DNA of 6,795 nucleotides from Casp-actino8 sp046091365. Lineage in GTDB: Bacteria; Actinomycetota; Acidimicrobiia; Acidimicrobiales; Ilumatobacteraceae. Shown here in pieces: positions 1 to 5,676 of this stretch. Where the stretch lies: the NCBI GenBank assembly GCA_046091365.1, contig JBJTBM010000091.1, forward strand, positions 1 through 6,795, given 5' to 3'. The notes beneath the pieces are model-generated. The model saw only the letters and a list, made by a program, of their open reading frames with translations. It made no database searches and was not told where the DNA came from. Position 1 is the first letter of the stretch. Every line of letters starts with the position of its first letter. The translations under genes and the position numbers were made by a program.

Positions 1-1085
1 CAGTGGTGGGTGCCGAATCCGAAGGCCACGTGACTGCGCACGTTCTCCCGGTCGAGGTCCATTTTCTCCGGGCACTCGAATTGATTCTCGTCGCGGTTCG
101 CGGCTCCGTAACGAATGTTCACGACCGAGCCGGCGGGGATGGTGACCCCGTGCAATTCGACGTCGCCGGCGGCGGTGCGGAACAGGCCCTGCACCGGACC
201 CTCGAGTCGCAGGACTTCCTCGGCCAACAAGGGGACGTACCGATCGGGATCGGAAACGACCTTGTCCCATTCGCCCGGGTTCTCGATGAGCAGACGAACG
301 CCCTCGGCCAACGCGTTCGTGGTGGTCTCCGAACCACCGACGAAGGTGTCGGCCATCATCTCGGCGTGCAGTTCGTTGTCGGTGAGGGTGCGGCCCCACT
401 CCGGTATCACCGTGTTCACGAGATCGCTCAGCAGCGTGTCGTCGGGTTCACGCCGTAGACGATCGAAGATCGGTTGGAAGTAGTGCTGGGCCTCGATCTC
501 CATCTCGGTCGACCAGACTGCCTCCTCCTCGGTCTGCATCATTCCCAGACGATGCACCCAGGCGTCGGTCCAGGCCTTGATACGCCACATGTCCTCGTCG
601 CGCGCACCCATCTGGCGCCCGATCACGATCAGGGGCAGCGGTACGGCGAAGGCGCGCACCCAGTCGCACTCGCCGGCTCCGATGAACTCGTCGATCAACG
701 AGTGCGCCAGGTCGACGATGAAGTCGTCCATCTCCTTGATCTTGGAGGGGCGAAAGGCGTGGTTGAACAACCCGCGCATCTCCCGGTGCTCGGGGTCGTC
801 GCGGGCCGCCAGCGTGGCGCCCGGCAGCCAGCCCTTGTCCTCGTAGATCTTCTTGAGACGTGCGCTGCGCGGATCGATGCGGCCCCGGTGGCGAGCGCTG
901 GTGAATCGCTCCGTGTCGGTCAATACCATCCGGACGTCCTCGTAGCGGGTCACGACGAACATGCCGGTGGCATTGTCGCGCCACACGGGAGCCTCCCGAC
1001 GCAACGCGTCGTACGCCGCGTAGGGACAGTCGGACACGTCGGGATCGAGCAACGTCAGTCGTTCGAGATCGATCTCGGCATTCAC
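1..1085 (-). CDS. Cytochrome P450, C-terminus cut by window edge
   Basis: Heme-thiolate monooxygenase, expected to be soluble and to hydroxylate a hydrophobic substrate using electrons from a ferredoxin/reductase pair that is not in this window. Numbering from the GTG at 1085: the N-terminal region has the usual DPDVSDCPYAAYDALR and VVTRYEDV segments (about 12-50); the I-helix oxygen-activation motif is G250-G-S-E253-T-T255, with Glu at the position often held by Asp; the K-helix ExxR is E290-V-L-R293; the heme-binding loop F355-G-F-G-T-H-H361 runs to the edge, where only two bases of the ligand Cys codon remain. The 361 visible residues leave about 50 missing compared with a typical ~410-residue bacterial P450. 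The GTG at 1085 gives a normal family N-terminus. An in-frame GTG at 1124, preceded by GGAGG, is an alternative that adds 13 residues. It is divergent from the SnoaL-ligase-crotonase genes, so a shared pathway is likely. The style recalls steroid/isoprenoid P450s (CYP124/125/142-like), but the substrate is inferred only loosely. Confidence 0.95.
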   Translation of the reverse strand, partial: MNAEIDLERLTLLDPDVSDCPYAAYDALRREAPVWRDNATGMFVVTRYEDVRMVLTDTERFTSARHRGRIDPRSARLKKIYEDKGWLPGATLAARDDPEHREMRGLFNHAFRPSKIKEMDDFIVDLAHSLIDEFIGAGECDWVRAFAVPLPLIVIGRQMGARDEDMWRIKAWTDAWVHRLGMMQTEEEAVWSTEMEIEAQHYFQPIFDRLRREPDDTLLSDLVNTVIPEWGRTLTDNELHAEMMADTFVGGSETTTNALAEGVRLLIENPGEWDKVVSDPDRYVPLLAEEVLRLEGPVQGLFRTAAGDVELHGVTIPAGSVVNIRYGAANRDENQFECPEKMDLDRENVRSHVAFGFGTHH

Positions 1086-1091
1086 CGAACC

Positions 1092-1097
1092 ATTCTG
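1092..1097 (-). promoter_or_regulatory. Possible -10 box for the P450 gene (leaderless)
   Basis: Read on the minus strand, CAGAAT lies exactly 6 nt before the GTG start at 1085. It matches the actinobacterial TANNNT -10 pattern at the two strongest positions (A2 and T6) but has C for T at the first. No ribosome-binding site lies directly before this GTG, which fits a leaderless mRNA starting at the start codon. No recognisable -35 box is seen about 17 nt upstream. This is a short motif match only. Confidence 0.35.
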
Positions 1098-1122
1098 ACC
1101 GATGCCGGACAGGCGACGTTGC

Positions 1123-1165
1123 ACGGACCCTCCCGAGATGCTCCCATCGCTCGGGAACGGTCCGT
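1123..1165. promoter_or_regulatory. Imperfect inverted repeat, possible shared operator
   Basis: This palindrome sits in the middle of the 97-bp divergent intergenic region. The left arm is ACGGACC (1123-1129), c, TCCCGA (1131-1136), GATG (1137-1140). The right arm is CATC (1145-1148), gc, TCGGGA (1151-1156), ac, GGTCCGT (1159-1165). Seventeen positions pair around a 4-base centre (CTCC), broken only by 1-2 base bulges. If transcription starts near 1085 and 1183, the element lies upstream of both start sites and overlaps the expected -35 region of the plus-strand promoter, as a repressor or activator site would. No regulator gene is visible in the window. Alternatively it folds as an RNA hairpin in a longer leader of either gene. 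The arms are directly visible; the operator role is inference. Confidence 0.55.
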
Positions 1166-1170
1166 TGGGC

Positions 1171-1176
1171 TAGAAC
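1171..1176 (+). promoter_or_regulatory. Possible -10 box for the SnoaL-ligase-crotonase operon
   Basis: TAGAAC ends 6 nt before the ATG at 1183, the spacing expected if transcription begins at the start codon. It matches TANNNT at T1 and A2 but ends in C. The following AGGGGG (1177-1182) touches the ATG with no spacer, so it is poorly placed as a ribosome-binding site, which favours a leaderless start. The mirror-image arrangement on the minus strand has the same 6-nt spacing. Confidence 0.35.
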
Positions 1177-1182
1177 AGGGGG

Positions 1183-1671
1183 ATGACCAACACCCGACCC
1201 GTGTCCGTCGACGATTACGTCTCGATCCAACGTCTCATCAACCGCTACGCCGACGCCGTCATCCACCGGTCCGGCGAGCAGTGGGGTTCGTGCTGGGCCG
1301 ACGGTGCGGTGTGGGATCTGGGTCACGGACGCCTGGTCGAGGGCAAGGAGTCCATCTTGAAGTTGTGGTACGGCGCCATGGCCGGGTTCGCCGCGGTGGT
1401 GCAAACCGTCCACAACGGCGATGCATGGCAAGCGGCCACGGCCGACGAGGCCACCGGCCGGTGGGCCATCAGCGAGCGCTTTCGTCGGGCCGACGGTCAG
1501 TCGGGAATCCTTCTCGCTCATTACGACGACGCCTACCGCAAGGTGAACGGGCAGTGGCTCTTCTCGCGGCGATTCCTGCAGGTCCACTACGGAGGGCCCG
1601 CCGATCTGTCGGCGGACTTCAGCAACCACCGTGAAGCGCTCGTCGAGCGCGGCGTGGCCGCGGACGTCTGA
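1183..1671 (+). CDS. SnoaL-like / NTF2-fold protein
   Basis: A 162-residue soluble protein with the look of the SnoaL_4 group in the NTF2-like cone fold, which includes small dehydratases, isomerases and hydroxylation-related enzymes such as scytalone dehydratase and the bile-acid dehydratase BaiE. Visible markers are an N-terminal helix with INRYADAV (19-26), a W-x-S-C-W-A-D-G-A-V-W strand turn (34-44), VHNGDAW (76-82), a GRWAISERF strand and a final HYDDAYRKVNGQWLFSRRF hairpin (113-131). Tyr22, Asp24 and His77 line up by eye with the pocket side of the fold. In many homologues the RYADA stretch is followed by an Asp five residues after the Tyr; here that position is Ile27, so a classical dehydratase triad is not assured. 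It is the first gene of the apparent operon, 9 bp before the ligase gene. A role on a CoA-bound or oxygenated intermediate is inferred from neighbours; a non-catalytic binding role is possible. Confidence 0.85.
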   Translation: MTNTRPVSVDDYVSIQRLINRYADAVIHRSGEQWGSCWADGAVWDLGHGRLVEGKESILKLWYGAMAGFAAVVQTVHNGDAWQAATADEATGRWAISERFRRADGQSGILLAHYDDAYRKVNGQWLFSRRFLQVHYGGPADLSADFSNHREALVERGVAADV

Positions 1672-1673
1672 GG
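1670..1673 (+). promoter_or_regulatory. Ribosome-binding site of the ligase gene, overlapping a stop codon
   Basis: GAGG overlaps the TGA (1669-1671) of the SnoaL-like gene and lies 7 nt before the ATG at 1681. This supports that start and suggests the two genes are translated from one mRNA. Confidence 0.6.
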
Positions 1674-1680
1674 TCACGCG

Positions 1681-3219
1681 ATGCCCGCATTCGCCGCCGA
1701 CCTCGCACGCGAGCGTCCCGACGAGATCGCCGTGCGCGATCCCGATAAGACCCTGCGGTGGGCCGACGTCGACGACATCTTGAACCGCGTGGCGAACAAC
1801 GCGCTGGCGGCCGATCTCGGTCCGAACCGGCGGGTCGCGGTGTTCGCCGAGAACGCCGCCGAGACCGCGCTGGCCCATCTCGGATGTCTGCTCGGAAGTG
1901 CATCGACCGTTCCGGTCAACTTCCACCTCACCGCAGAGGAGACCGCCTACATCCTGATCGACTCCGAATCGCGTCTGTTGTTCGTCGGGCCCGAGACCGT
2001 CGAGCGAGGAGTGGCCGCGGCGAACCTCGCCCGCGCGGAGGGACGCGAGATCGAAGTCATCGGTTGGGCAGTGGTGGCCCCGGGTGTGCGCACCTGGTCG
2101 GACTGGCTGGCCGCCGGCGACGCGTCGCACCCGCCTCTCGACGTCGCGCCCCGAGCGAACCTGCTCTACACGTCGGGCACCACCGGCCGCCCCAAGGGCA
2201 CCGAGTTGCCGCCGACGATGTTCGCCGGTGGATCCACCATGGCCGAACACCTGGAGGGCATGAAAGCGAATCGTTTCGCGCAGTACGGAACCCACCTCGT
2301 GGTCGGTCCGATGTACCACACGGGTCCCCTCAACGGAATGCGACTGCTCGTGCGCGGCGTGCCGATGGTGATCCTCGCCAAGTTCGACGCCGAGAACACC
2401 TTGCGCGCGATCCACGAACACCGCACCGAGTCGTCGGTGATGGTGCCGACGCATTTCGTCCGGCTGTTGGCGCTTCCGGACGAGGTGAAGCGCAAGTACG
2501 ACGTCTCGTCCATGAAGTTGGCGGCGCACACCGGGGCCTCGTGTCCGGTCGACGTCAAGCGCGCGATGATCGAGTGGTGGGGTCCGATCTTCATCGACGC
2601 CTACGGCGCGACCGAGGTGGGCACGACCTGTCAGATCTCCAGTCAGGAGTGGTTGGAGAACCCGGGATCCGTGGGTCGCCCGGTGCCGCCGTTCAGCGTG
2701 CTGGTGCTCGACGACGACGGCAACGAGGTGCCGCCCAAGACCGAGGGGCGGTTGTTCTTCAAGGACGCCACCGGACGCGGGGTGATCTACCCCAACGATC
2801 CGGACAAGACCAAGGCGGCCAACATCGCGCCCGGGGTGTTCACGCTCGGTGAGATCGGGTACGTGAACGACGGGGGTTTCGTCTTCATCACCGATCGCTT
2901 CAGCGACATGGTCGTGTCGGGCGGCGTCAACATCTACCCGGCCGAGGCCGAGCAGGTTCTGGTTCAGCACCCGGCGATCCTCGACGTGGCGTGCATCGGC
3001 GTTCCCCACCCCGAGATGGGGGAGGAACTCAAGGCACTGGCGATCTTGCGCGACCCGGCGCGACCTCCCGCGACTGCGGAGGTGTTGGCTTTCTGTCGTG
3101 AACGACTGAGTCACTACAAGTGCCCACGCACCATCGAGTTCGTCGACGATCTCGGTCGCAACACCATGGGCAAGATCAACAAGCGCAAGTTGCGCGCCCC
3201 CTACTGGGAGAAAGCCTGA
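1681..3219 (+). CDS. Acyl-CoA synthetase / AMP-forming ligase (FadD-like)
   Basis: A 512-residue member of the ANL superfamily. It activates a carboxylic acid with ATP to an acyl-adenylate and then forms the CoA thioester in the cytoplasm. The P-loop-like A3 motif is L161-L-Y-T-S-G-T-T-G-R-P-K172-G; the A5 aromatic/acidic motif is Y308-G-A-T-E312; the A8 hinge is D405-R-F-S-D with S413-G-G-V-N-I-Y-P; the A10 catalytic lysine is K498 in T-M-G-K-I-N-K. The A7 region reads F-T-L-G-E391-I-G-Y, with Glu where most relatives have the ribose-binding Asp, a conservative but notable change. Length is normal and both N- and C-domains are intact. The start is supported by GAGG 7 nt upstream and by a short but family-like N-terminus (A-D-L-A-R-E-R-P-D). 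Placement between SnoaL-like and crotonase genes fits catabolism of a CoA-linked carboxylate. Chain length or ring type of the substrate cannot be told. Confidence 0.95.
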   Translation: MPAFAADLARERPDEIAVRDPDKTLRWADVDDILNRVANNALAADLGPNRRVAVFAENAAETALAHLGCLLGSASTVPVNFHLTAEETAYILIDSESRLLFVGPETVERGVAAANLARAEGREIEVIGWAVVAPGVRTWSDWLAAGDASHPPLDVAPRANLLYTSGTTGRPKGTELPPTMFAGGSTMAEHLEGMKANRFAQYGTHLVVGPMYHTGPLNGMRLLVRGVPMVILAKFDAENTLRAIHEHRTESSVMVPTHFVRLLALPDEVKRKYDVSSMKLAAHTGASCPVDVKRAMIEWWGPIFIDAYGATEVGTTCQISSQEWLENPGSVGRPVPPFSVLVLDDDGNEVPPKTEGRLFFKDATGRGVIYPNDPDKTKAANIAPGVFTLGEIGYVNDGGFVFITDRFSDMVVSGGVNIYPAEAEQVLVQHPAILDVACIGVPHPEMGEELKALAILRDPARPPATAEVLAFCRERLSHYKCPRTIEFVDDLGRNTMGKINKRKLRAPYWEKA

Positions 3220-3224
3220 CGACC

Positions 3225-4067
3225 ATGATGAAAGATGACGTGCTCCTGATCGACGACCCCGCTCCGAAGGTGCGGCGTTTCACTTTGAACCGGCCCGAGA
3301 AGCGCAACGCCCTCAACGACGACCTGCGCGGAGCGCTGTTCGACGCGTTGCGGGCCGGCGACAAGGATCGGGACGTCTCGGTGATGATCATTCGAGGGGC
3401 TGGTTCGTGTTTCTGCGCCGGATACGACCTCGGATCGCCGAACTCCGACGTGGAGCGGGCGATCTCGCGGGCCGACGGGTGGTGGTCGCGACACGTCGTG
3501 AACAACTGGTTCGAAATGTGGGACATGAGCACTCCGATCATCGGGCAGGTGCACGGGTACTGCTTGGCCGGGGGGACCGAGTTGGCCACGGCGTGCGACC
3601 TCGTCTACGTCGCCCACGACGCCAAGATCGGCTACCCACCCGTTCGACTCATGTCGCCGCCCGACATGCAATGGCAGACCTGGATGATGGGTTTGCGCCG
3701 CGGCATGGAGGCGTTGCTCACCGGGGACTCCATGTCGGGCGACGAGGCGGTCGCGGCCGGCTTTGCGAACCGGGCCCATCCGGTCGAGTCCCTCGACGCC
3801 GAGGTGCTGGCCATGGCCGAACGGGTGGCCAAGATCCCGGCCGACCTCCTCGCGCTCAACAAGCGGGCGGCTCACCGCGCCATGGAGGTCATGGGAATCC
3901 GGGCCGGCATCCGGGCCACCGCCGAGATCCAAGCCTTGGGTTTCCACCAACGTTCCTCGATGGAATACATGCAGGGATTCGCCAGCAAGGGGGTCACCGC
4001 CAGCCTGAGTGAGCGCGATGCCGCTTTCGGGGACTATCGAGAATCGGGTTCGTCCGAGGCGCGATGA
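3225..4067 (+). CDS. Enoyl-CoA hydratase/isomerase (crotonase) family protein
   Basis: A 280-residue crotonase-fold protein acting on acyl-CoA thioesters. CoA-binding and oxyanion-hole elements are clear: N-R-P-E-K-R-N-A-L-N near the N-terminus, F63-C-A-G-Y-D-L69, and G111-Y-C-L-A-G-G117-T-E119-L. Glu119 matches the first catalytic Glu of classic enoyl-CoA hydratase. The second catalytic Glu, in the Q-P-E-I motif, is replaced by Pro139 in G136-Y-P-P-V-R, a pattern I associate with actinobacterial crotonase subgroups. Hydration is therefore not certain; isomerase, hydrolase or ring-cleaving activity is possible. The start is one of two tandem ATGs (3225 or 3228), 5 bp after the ligase stop. 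The reading frame stays open back to 3120, but those extra residues are Arg/His/Gln-rich and overlap the ligase end, so I reject them. No good ribosome-binding site precedes the ATG (GGAG at 3207-3210 is too far), so translational coupling is likely. It is the last gene of the apparent operon. Confidence 0.93.
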   Translation: MMKDDVLLIDDPAPKVRRFTLNRPEKRNALNDDLRGALFDALRAGDKDRDVSVMIIRGAGSCFCAGYDLGSPNSDVERAISRADGWWSRHVVNNWFEMWDMSTPIIGQVHGYCLAGGTELATACDLVYVAHDAKIGYPPVRLMSPPDMQWQTWMMGLRRGMEALLTGDSMSGDEAVAAGFANRAHPVESLDAEVLAMAERVAKIPADLLALNKRAAHRAMEVMGIRAGIRATAEIQALGFHQRSSMEYMQGFASKGVTASLSERDAAFGDYRESGSSEAR

Positions 4068-4091
4068 CCACGATTGTCCGTGCTTTCGCGT

Positions 4092-4120
4092 TTGACCATA
4101 TGTCGATCTGGTGCCAGTCT
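4092..4120 (+). promoter_or_regulatory. Possible promoter of the binding-protein gene
   Basis: The 98-bp gap after the crotonase gene contains TTGACC at 4092-4097, five of six bases of a consensus -35 box. At 17 bp spacing the -10 candidate is CAGTCT (4115-4120), which keeps only the A2 and T6 positions; TCTATC (4118-4123) and TACCTT (4130-4135) are other candidates at worse spacing. A promoter here makes sense because the gap separates catabolic from transport genes. The -35 is persuasive; the -10 is not settled. Confidence 0.35.
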
Positions 4121-4130
4121 ATCGCGGGGT

Positions 4131-4149
4131 ACCTTCCGCCGCGGGAGGT
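4131..4149 (+). other. Small hairpin upstream of the binding-protein gene
   Basis: ACCTTCCG (4131-4138) can pair with CGGGAGGT (4142-4149), giving 8 pairs including one G-U, around a 3-base loop. It lies 5 bp before the ribosome-binding site. It could be a weak terminator for the crotonase operon (only a short CTGTT follows) or a leader structure affecting translation of the binding protein. A chance GC-rich fold cannot be excluded. Confidence 0.35.
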
Positions 4150-4154
4150 CTGTT

Positions 4155-4162
4155 AAGGGGGG
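4155..4162 (+). promoter_or_regulatory. Strong ribosome-binding site that fixes a GTG start
   Basis: AAGGGGGG ends 3 nt before the GTG at 4166. This purine block decides the start of the binding protein, since no ATG lies in frame near the signal peptide. It is the best ribosome-binding site in the window, fitting high output of a binding protein. Confidence 0.7.
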
Positions 4163-4165
4163 AAA

Positions 4166-5548
4166 GTGAGAAGTAACAAGACCAGATTCGTCGCCGGCTT
4201 GGCAGTCCTTGGCTTGCTCGTGGGAGCGTGCAGCGAAGACAGTGATAGTGCGCCCTCGACCGAGGCGCCGTCGACCGAGGCGCCGTCGACCGACGCGCCG
4301 AGCGGCGACCTGCCGGTTCAACAGAGCTCGATCGATCGCGGCTTGGCGTACACCGGTGGACCCGGCGGCGCCGCGTCAGGCGATCCGATCAAGATCGGTT
4401 ACGTGAACCAAGAGGGTGGCACACCGGCGTTTCCCGAAGCGAGCTTCGGAATCGACACTGCGGTGTGGTTCATCAACAACTTCCTCGGCGGAGTCGGTGG
4501 CCGTCCCATCGAGCTCGTGAAGTGCTTCGTAACCAAGGAAGAGGACGGTCTGAAGTGTGGTCAGGAGATGTTGGCCAATGACGAGGTCCAGGCCGTCATC
4601 ACCGGAGCGATGCTTTCGGGCAACGCGCCTTTGCTCGACACCTTGAAGGACAAGAAGCCGGTCTTCATCGGTAACCCAGTGACAACTCCCGAGTTCCTTG
4701 CCTCCGACGGTTTCGCGCTGACACCAGGTTCACCGGGCGTGGTCCAAGGTTTGGCGATTTTCGCCGCCAAGTACGTCCCGGAGCTCGAGGGGAAAGAAGT
4801 CAAGAAAGTCGCGGTCGTCTATCAGGACAACGCGGCCGGCACCATCGCGTTCACCGCGCTGACCAAGCCGATCCTGGAAATGTTCGGAGTCGAAGAAGTA
4901 ACCGGCGTTCCCGTGCCCGACACGGCCGGGGCAACCGAAATGGCGACCGCCATTCAGTCGTCGGGAGCCGCCACGGCCGACGTCTTCTACCCGCTCGTCA
5001 CCGTCCAGGGATGCATCGGCATCTACGACGCCATCAAGACCCTCGAAATCACGACCACGGTCGTAACCACGGGACTGTGCTTCGGAGTTCCGATGCAGGA
5101 TCACTTGAAGTCCGTCGGTGAGGAGGGCGACCTGCCCGATGGCTGGTACTTCGGCGGTTACGGCTTCGCCTACGAAATCCCCGGTAATCCCGATCTGGAT
5201 TCCTACATCGACGCCGCCTTTGCCTATGCCAAGGAAGAGGGCATCGAGAATCCGGAGTACACCGGTTTCGCCGGTCCGGTTTTTGCGACCCTGATGACGT
5301 TGGTTCAGTTCATGAACGGCGGTTCGCTGGACAGTGAGTCGCTGCGTGCTGACGTGAAGGCGTTCGTCGGACCGATGTGGGCCGGCGTGGGCGACTTCCA
5401 GTGCGGTGGCAATCCCACCTTCCCGTCGTTGTGCGGATTCTCCATCGGTATCCAGCAGCAGCAGGGCACCGAATACGTGTCCATTTTGGACGGCTACAAC
5501 GGCAAGGCCATCAATCCTGTGGAGGAAATGGCCGCTCTCGCCGGTTGA
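4166..5548 (+). CDS. ABC transporter substrate-binding lipoprotein (branched-chain amino acid family)
   Basis: A 460-residue extracytoplasmic receptor of the Liv-type (Peripla_BP_6, type 1 periplasmic fold) family. It captures a small organic ligand and hands it to the membrane permease. The signal peptide is basic (R2, K5, R7), then hydrophobic (about 8-21), with lipobox V19-G-A-C22; Cys22 should be lipidated. A flexible linker follows with APSTE repeats (29-43). The binding domain begins near D73-P-I-K-I-G-Y-V. Family-like segments include G-G-V-G-G-R-P-I-E-L-V, V-I-T-G-A-M-L-S-G-N and V-A-V-V-Y-Q-D-N-A-A-G. Six further cysteines lie in three close pairs (120/131, 283/305, 413/423), suggesting disulfides. 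The GTG start is fixed by the preceding AAGGGGGG. It is followed by a LivH-type permease, so the two form one transporter. Family members bind amino acids, aromatic acids, amides or urea; the ligand here is unknown, and proximity to lipid-catabolic genes hints at a pathway substrate. Confidence 0.93.
   Translation: MRSNKTRFVAGLAVLGLLVGACSEDSDSAPSTEAPSTEAPSTDAPSGDLPVQQSSIDRGLAYTGGPGGAASGDPIKIGYVNQEGGTPAFPEASFGIDTAVWFINNFLGGVGGRPIELVKCFVTKEEDGLKCGQEMLANDEVQAVITGAMLSGNAPLLDTLKDKKPVFIGNPVTTPEFLASDGFALTPGSPGVVQGLAIFAAKYVPELEGKEVKKVAVVYQDNAAGTIAFTALTKPILEMFGVEEVTGVPVPDTAGATEMATAIQSSGAATADVFYPLVTVQGCIGIYDAIKTLEITTTVVTTGLCFGVPMQDHLKSVGEEGDLPDGWYFGGYGFAYEIPGNPDLDSYIDAAFAYAKEEGIENPEYTGFAGPVFATLMTLVQFMNGGSLDSESLRADVKAFVGPMWAGVGDFQCGGNPTFPSLCGFSIGIQQQQGTEYVSILDGYNGKAINPVEEMAALAG
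4250..4294 (+). repeat. Three 15-bp tandem repeats encoding a lipoprotein linker
   Basis: Three in-frame copies of a 15-bp unit (4250-4264, 4265-4279, 4280-4294), nearly identical to GCGCCGTCGACCGAG, encode APSTE, APSTE and APSTD. They form the spacer between the lipidated Cys22 and the folded binding domain. Copy number could vary by slippage without breaking the frame. Confidence 0.85.
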
Positions 5549-5583
5549 TCACCGATCGGCCGTAATCAAAGTGTGTTCCGCGT

Positions 5584-5615
5584 CGAGGGTGCGGGGAGTC
5601 ATCCCCGCACCCTCG
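5584..5615 (+). terminator. Perfect 14-bp-stem hairpin between binding-protein and permease genes
   Basis: CGAGGGTGCGGGGA (5584-5597) and its exact complement (5602-5615) enclose a GTCA loop, 36 bp after the binding-protein stop. The stem is very GC-rich, but no T-run follows (next bases TGCTTGG). It could be a U-tract-less terminator, a partial read-through terminator, or a 3' stabilising hairpin that keeps binding-protein mRNA more abundant than permease mRNA, as known for the malE-malF gap of Escherichia coli. A smaller palindrome, GGATCGTTCGATCC, follows at 5621-5634. The fold is certain from sequence; the exact role is inferred. Confidence 0.75.
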
Positions 5616-5648
5616 TGCTTGGATCGTTCGATCCGCTCATTGGGGTTT

Positions 5649-5662
5649 CGCTCGCGAGAGCG
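5649..5662 (+). other. Short GNRA-loop hairpin before the permease gene
   Basis: CGCTC (5649-5653) pairs with GAGCG (5658-5662) around GCGA, a GNRA-type tetraloop. It ends 3 bp before the permease ribosome-binding site, so it could tune translation of the permease. The 5-bp stem is short enough to be chance. Confidence 0.35.
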
Positions 5663-5665
5663 TTC

Positions 5666-5672
5666 AGGGGAG
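5666..5672 (+). promoter_or_regulatory. Ribosome-binding site of the permease gene
   Basis: AGGGGAG lies 4 nt before the ATG at 5677 and supports that start. A stand-alone promoter between 5549 and 5665 is not evident. Confidence 0.6.
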
Positions 5673-5676
5673 TGAC

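Noticed and set aside
3..458. A 151-codon plus-strand frame at the left edge
   Set aside because: It is antisense to the I-helix, ExxR and heme region of the P450, which is unmistakable on the minus strand.
1086..1124. Alternative P450 start at the GTG at 1124, preceded by GGAGG
   Set aside because: It adds 13 residues with no family resemblance and places the start inside the inverted repeat. Kept as an alternative only, because GGAGG is a good ribosome-binding sequence 4 nt before it.
474..1634. A 386-codon plus-strand frame opposite the P450 and through the SnoaL-like gene
   Set aside because: It is opposite the P450 in its first part and Arg-rich low-complexity sequence in its second; no family features, and both regions are explained by real genes.
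448..3114. An 888-codon open frame on the minus strand opposite the P450 start, SnoaL-like and ligase genes
   Set aside because: It is rich in Arg, His, Gly and Val with no recognisable domain, runs antisense through two genes with clear family motifs, and overlaps the true P450 in another frame. Long antisense frames are usual in high-GC DNA.
3120..3224. A 35-codon N-terminal extension of the crotonase
   Set aside because: The extra residues are Arg/His/Gln-rich, overlap the ligase C-terminus with its catalytic Lys498, and do not resemble crotonase N-termini. The ATG at 3225 or 3228 fits the family.
3201..3950. A 249-codon minus-strand frame opposite the crotonase
   Set aside because: Its composition is typical of an antisense shadow and the crotonase on the other strand has clear motifs.
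4250..4294. Tandem repeats considered as a CRISPR or mobile-element trace
   Set aside because: The units are directly adjacent without spacers, are 15 bp, stay in frame, and encode a typical lipoprotein linker.
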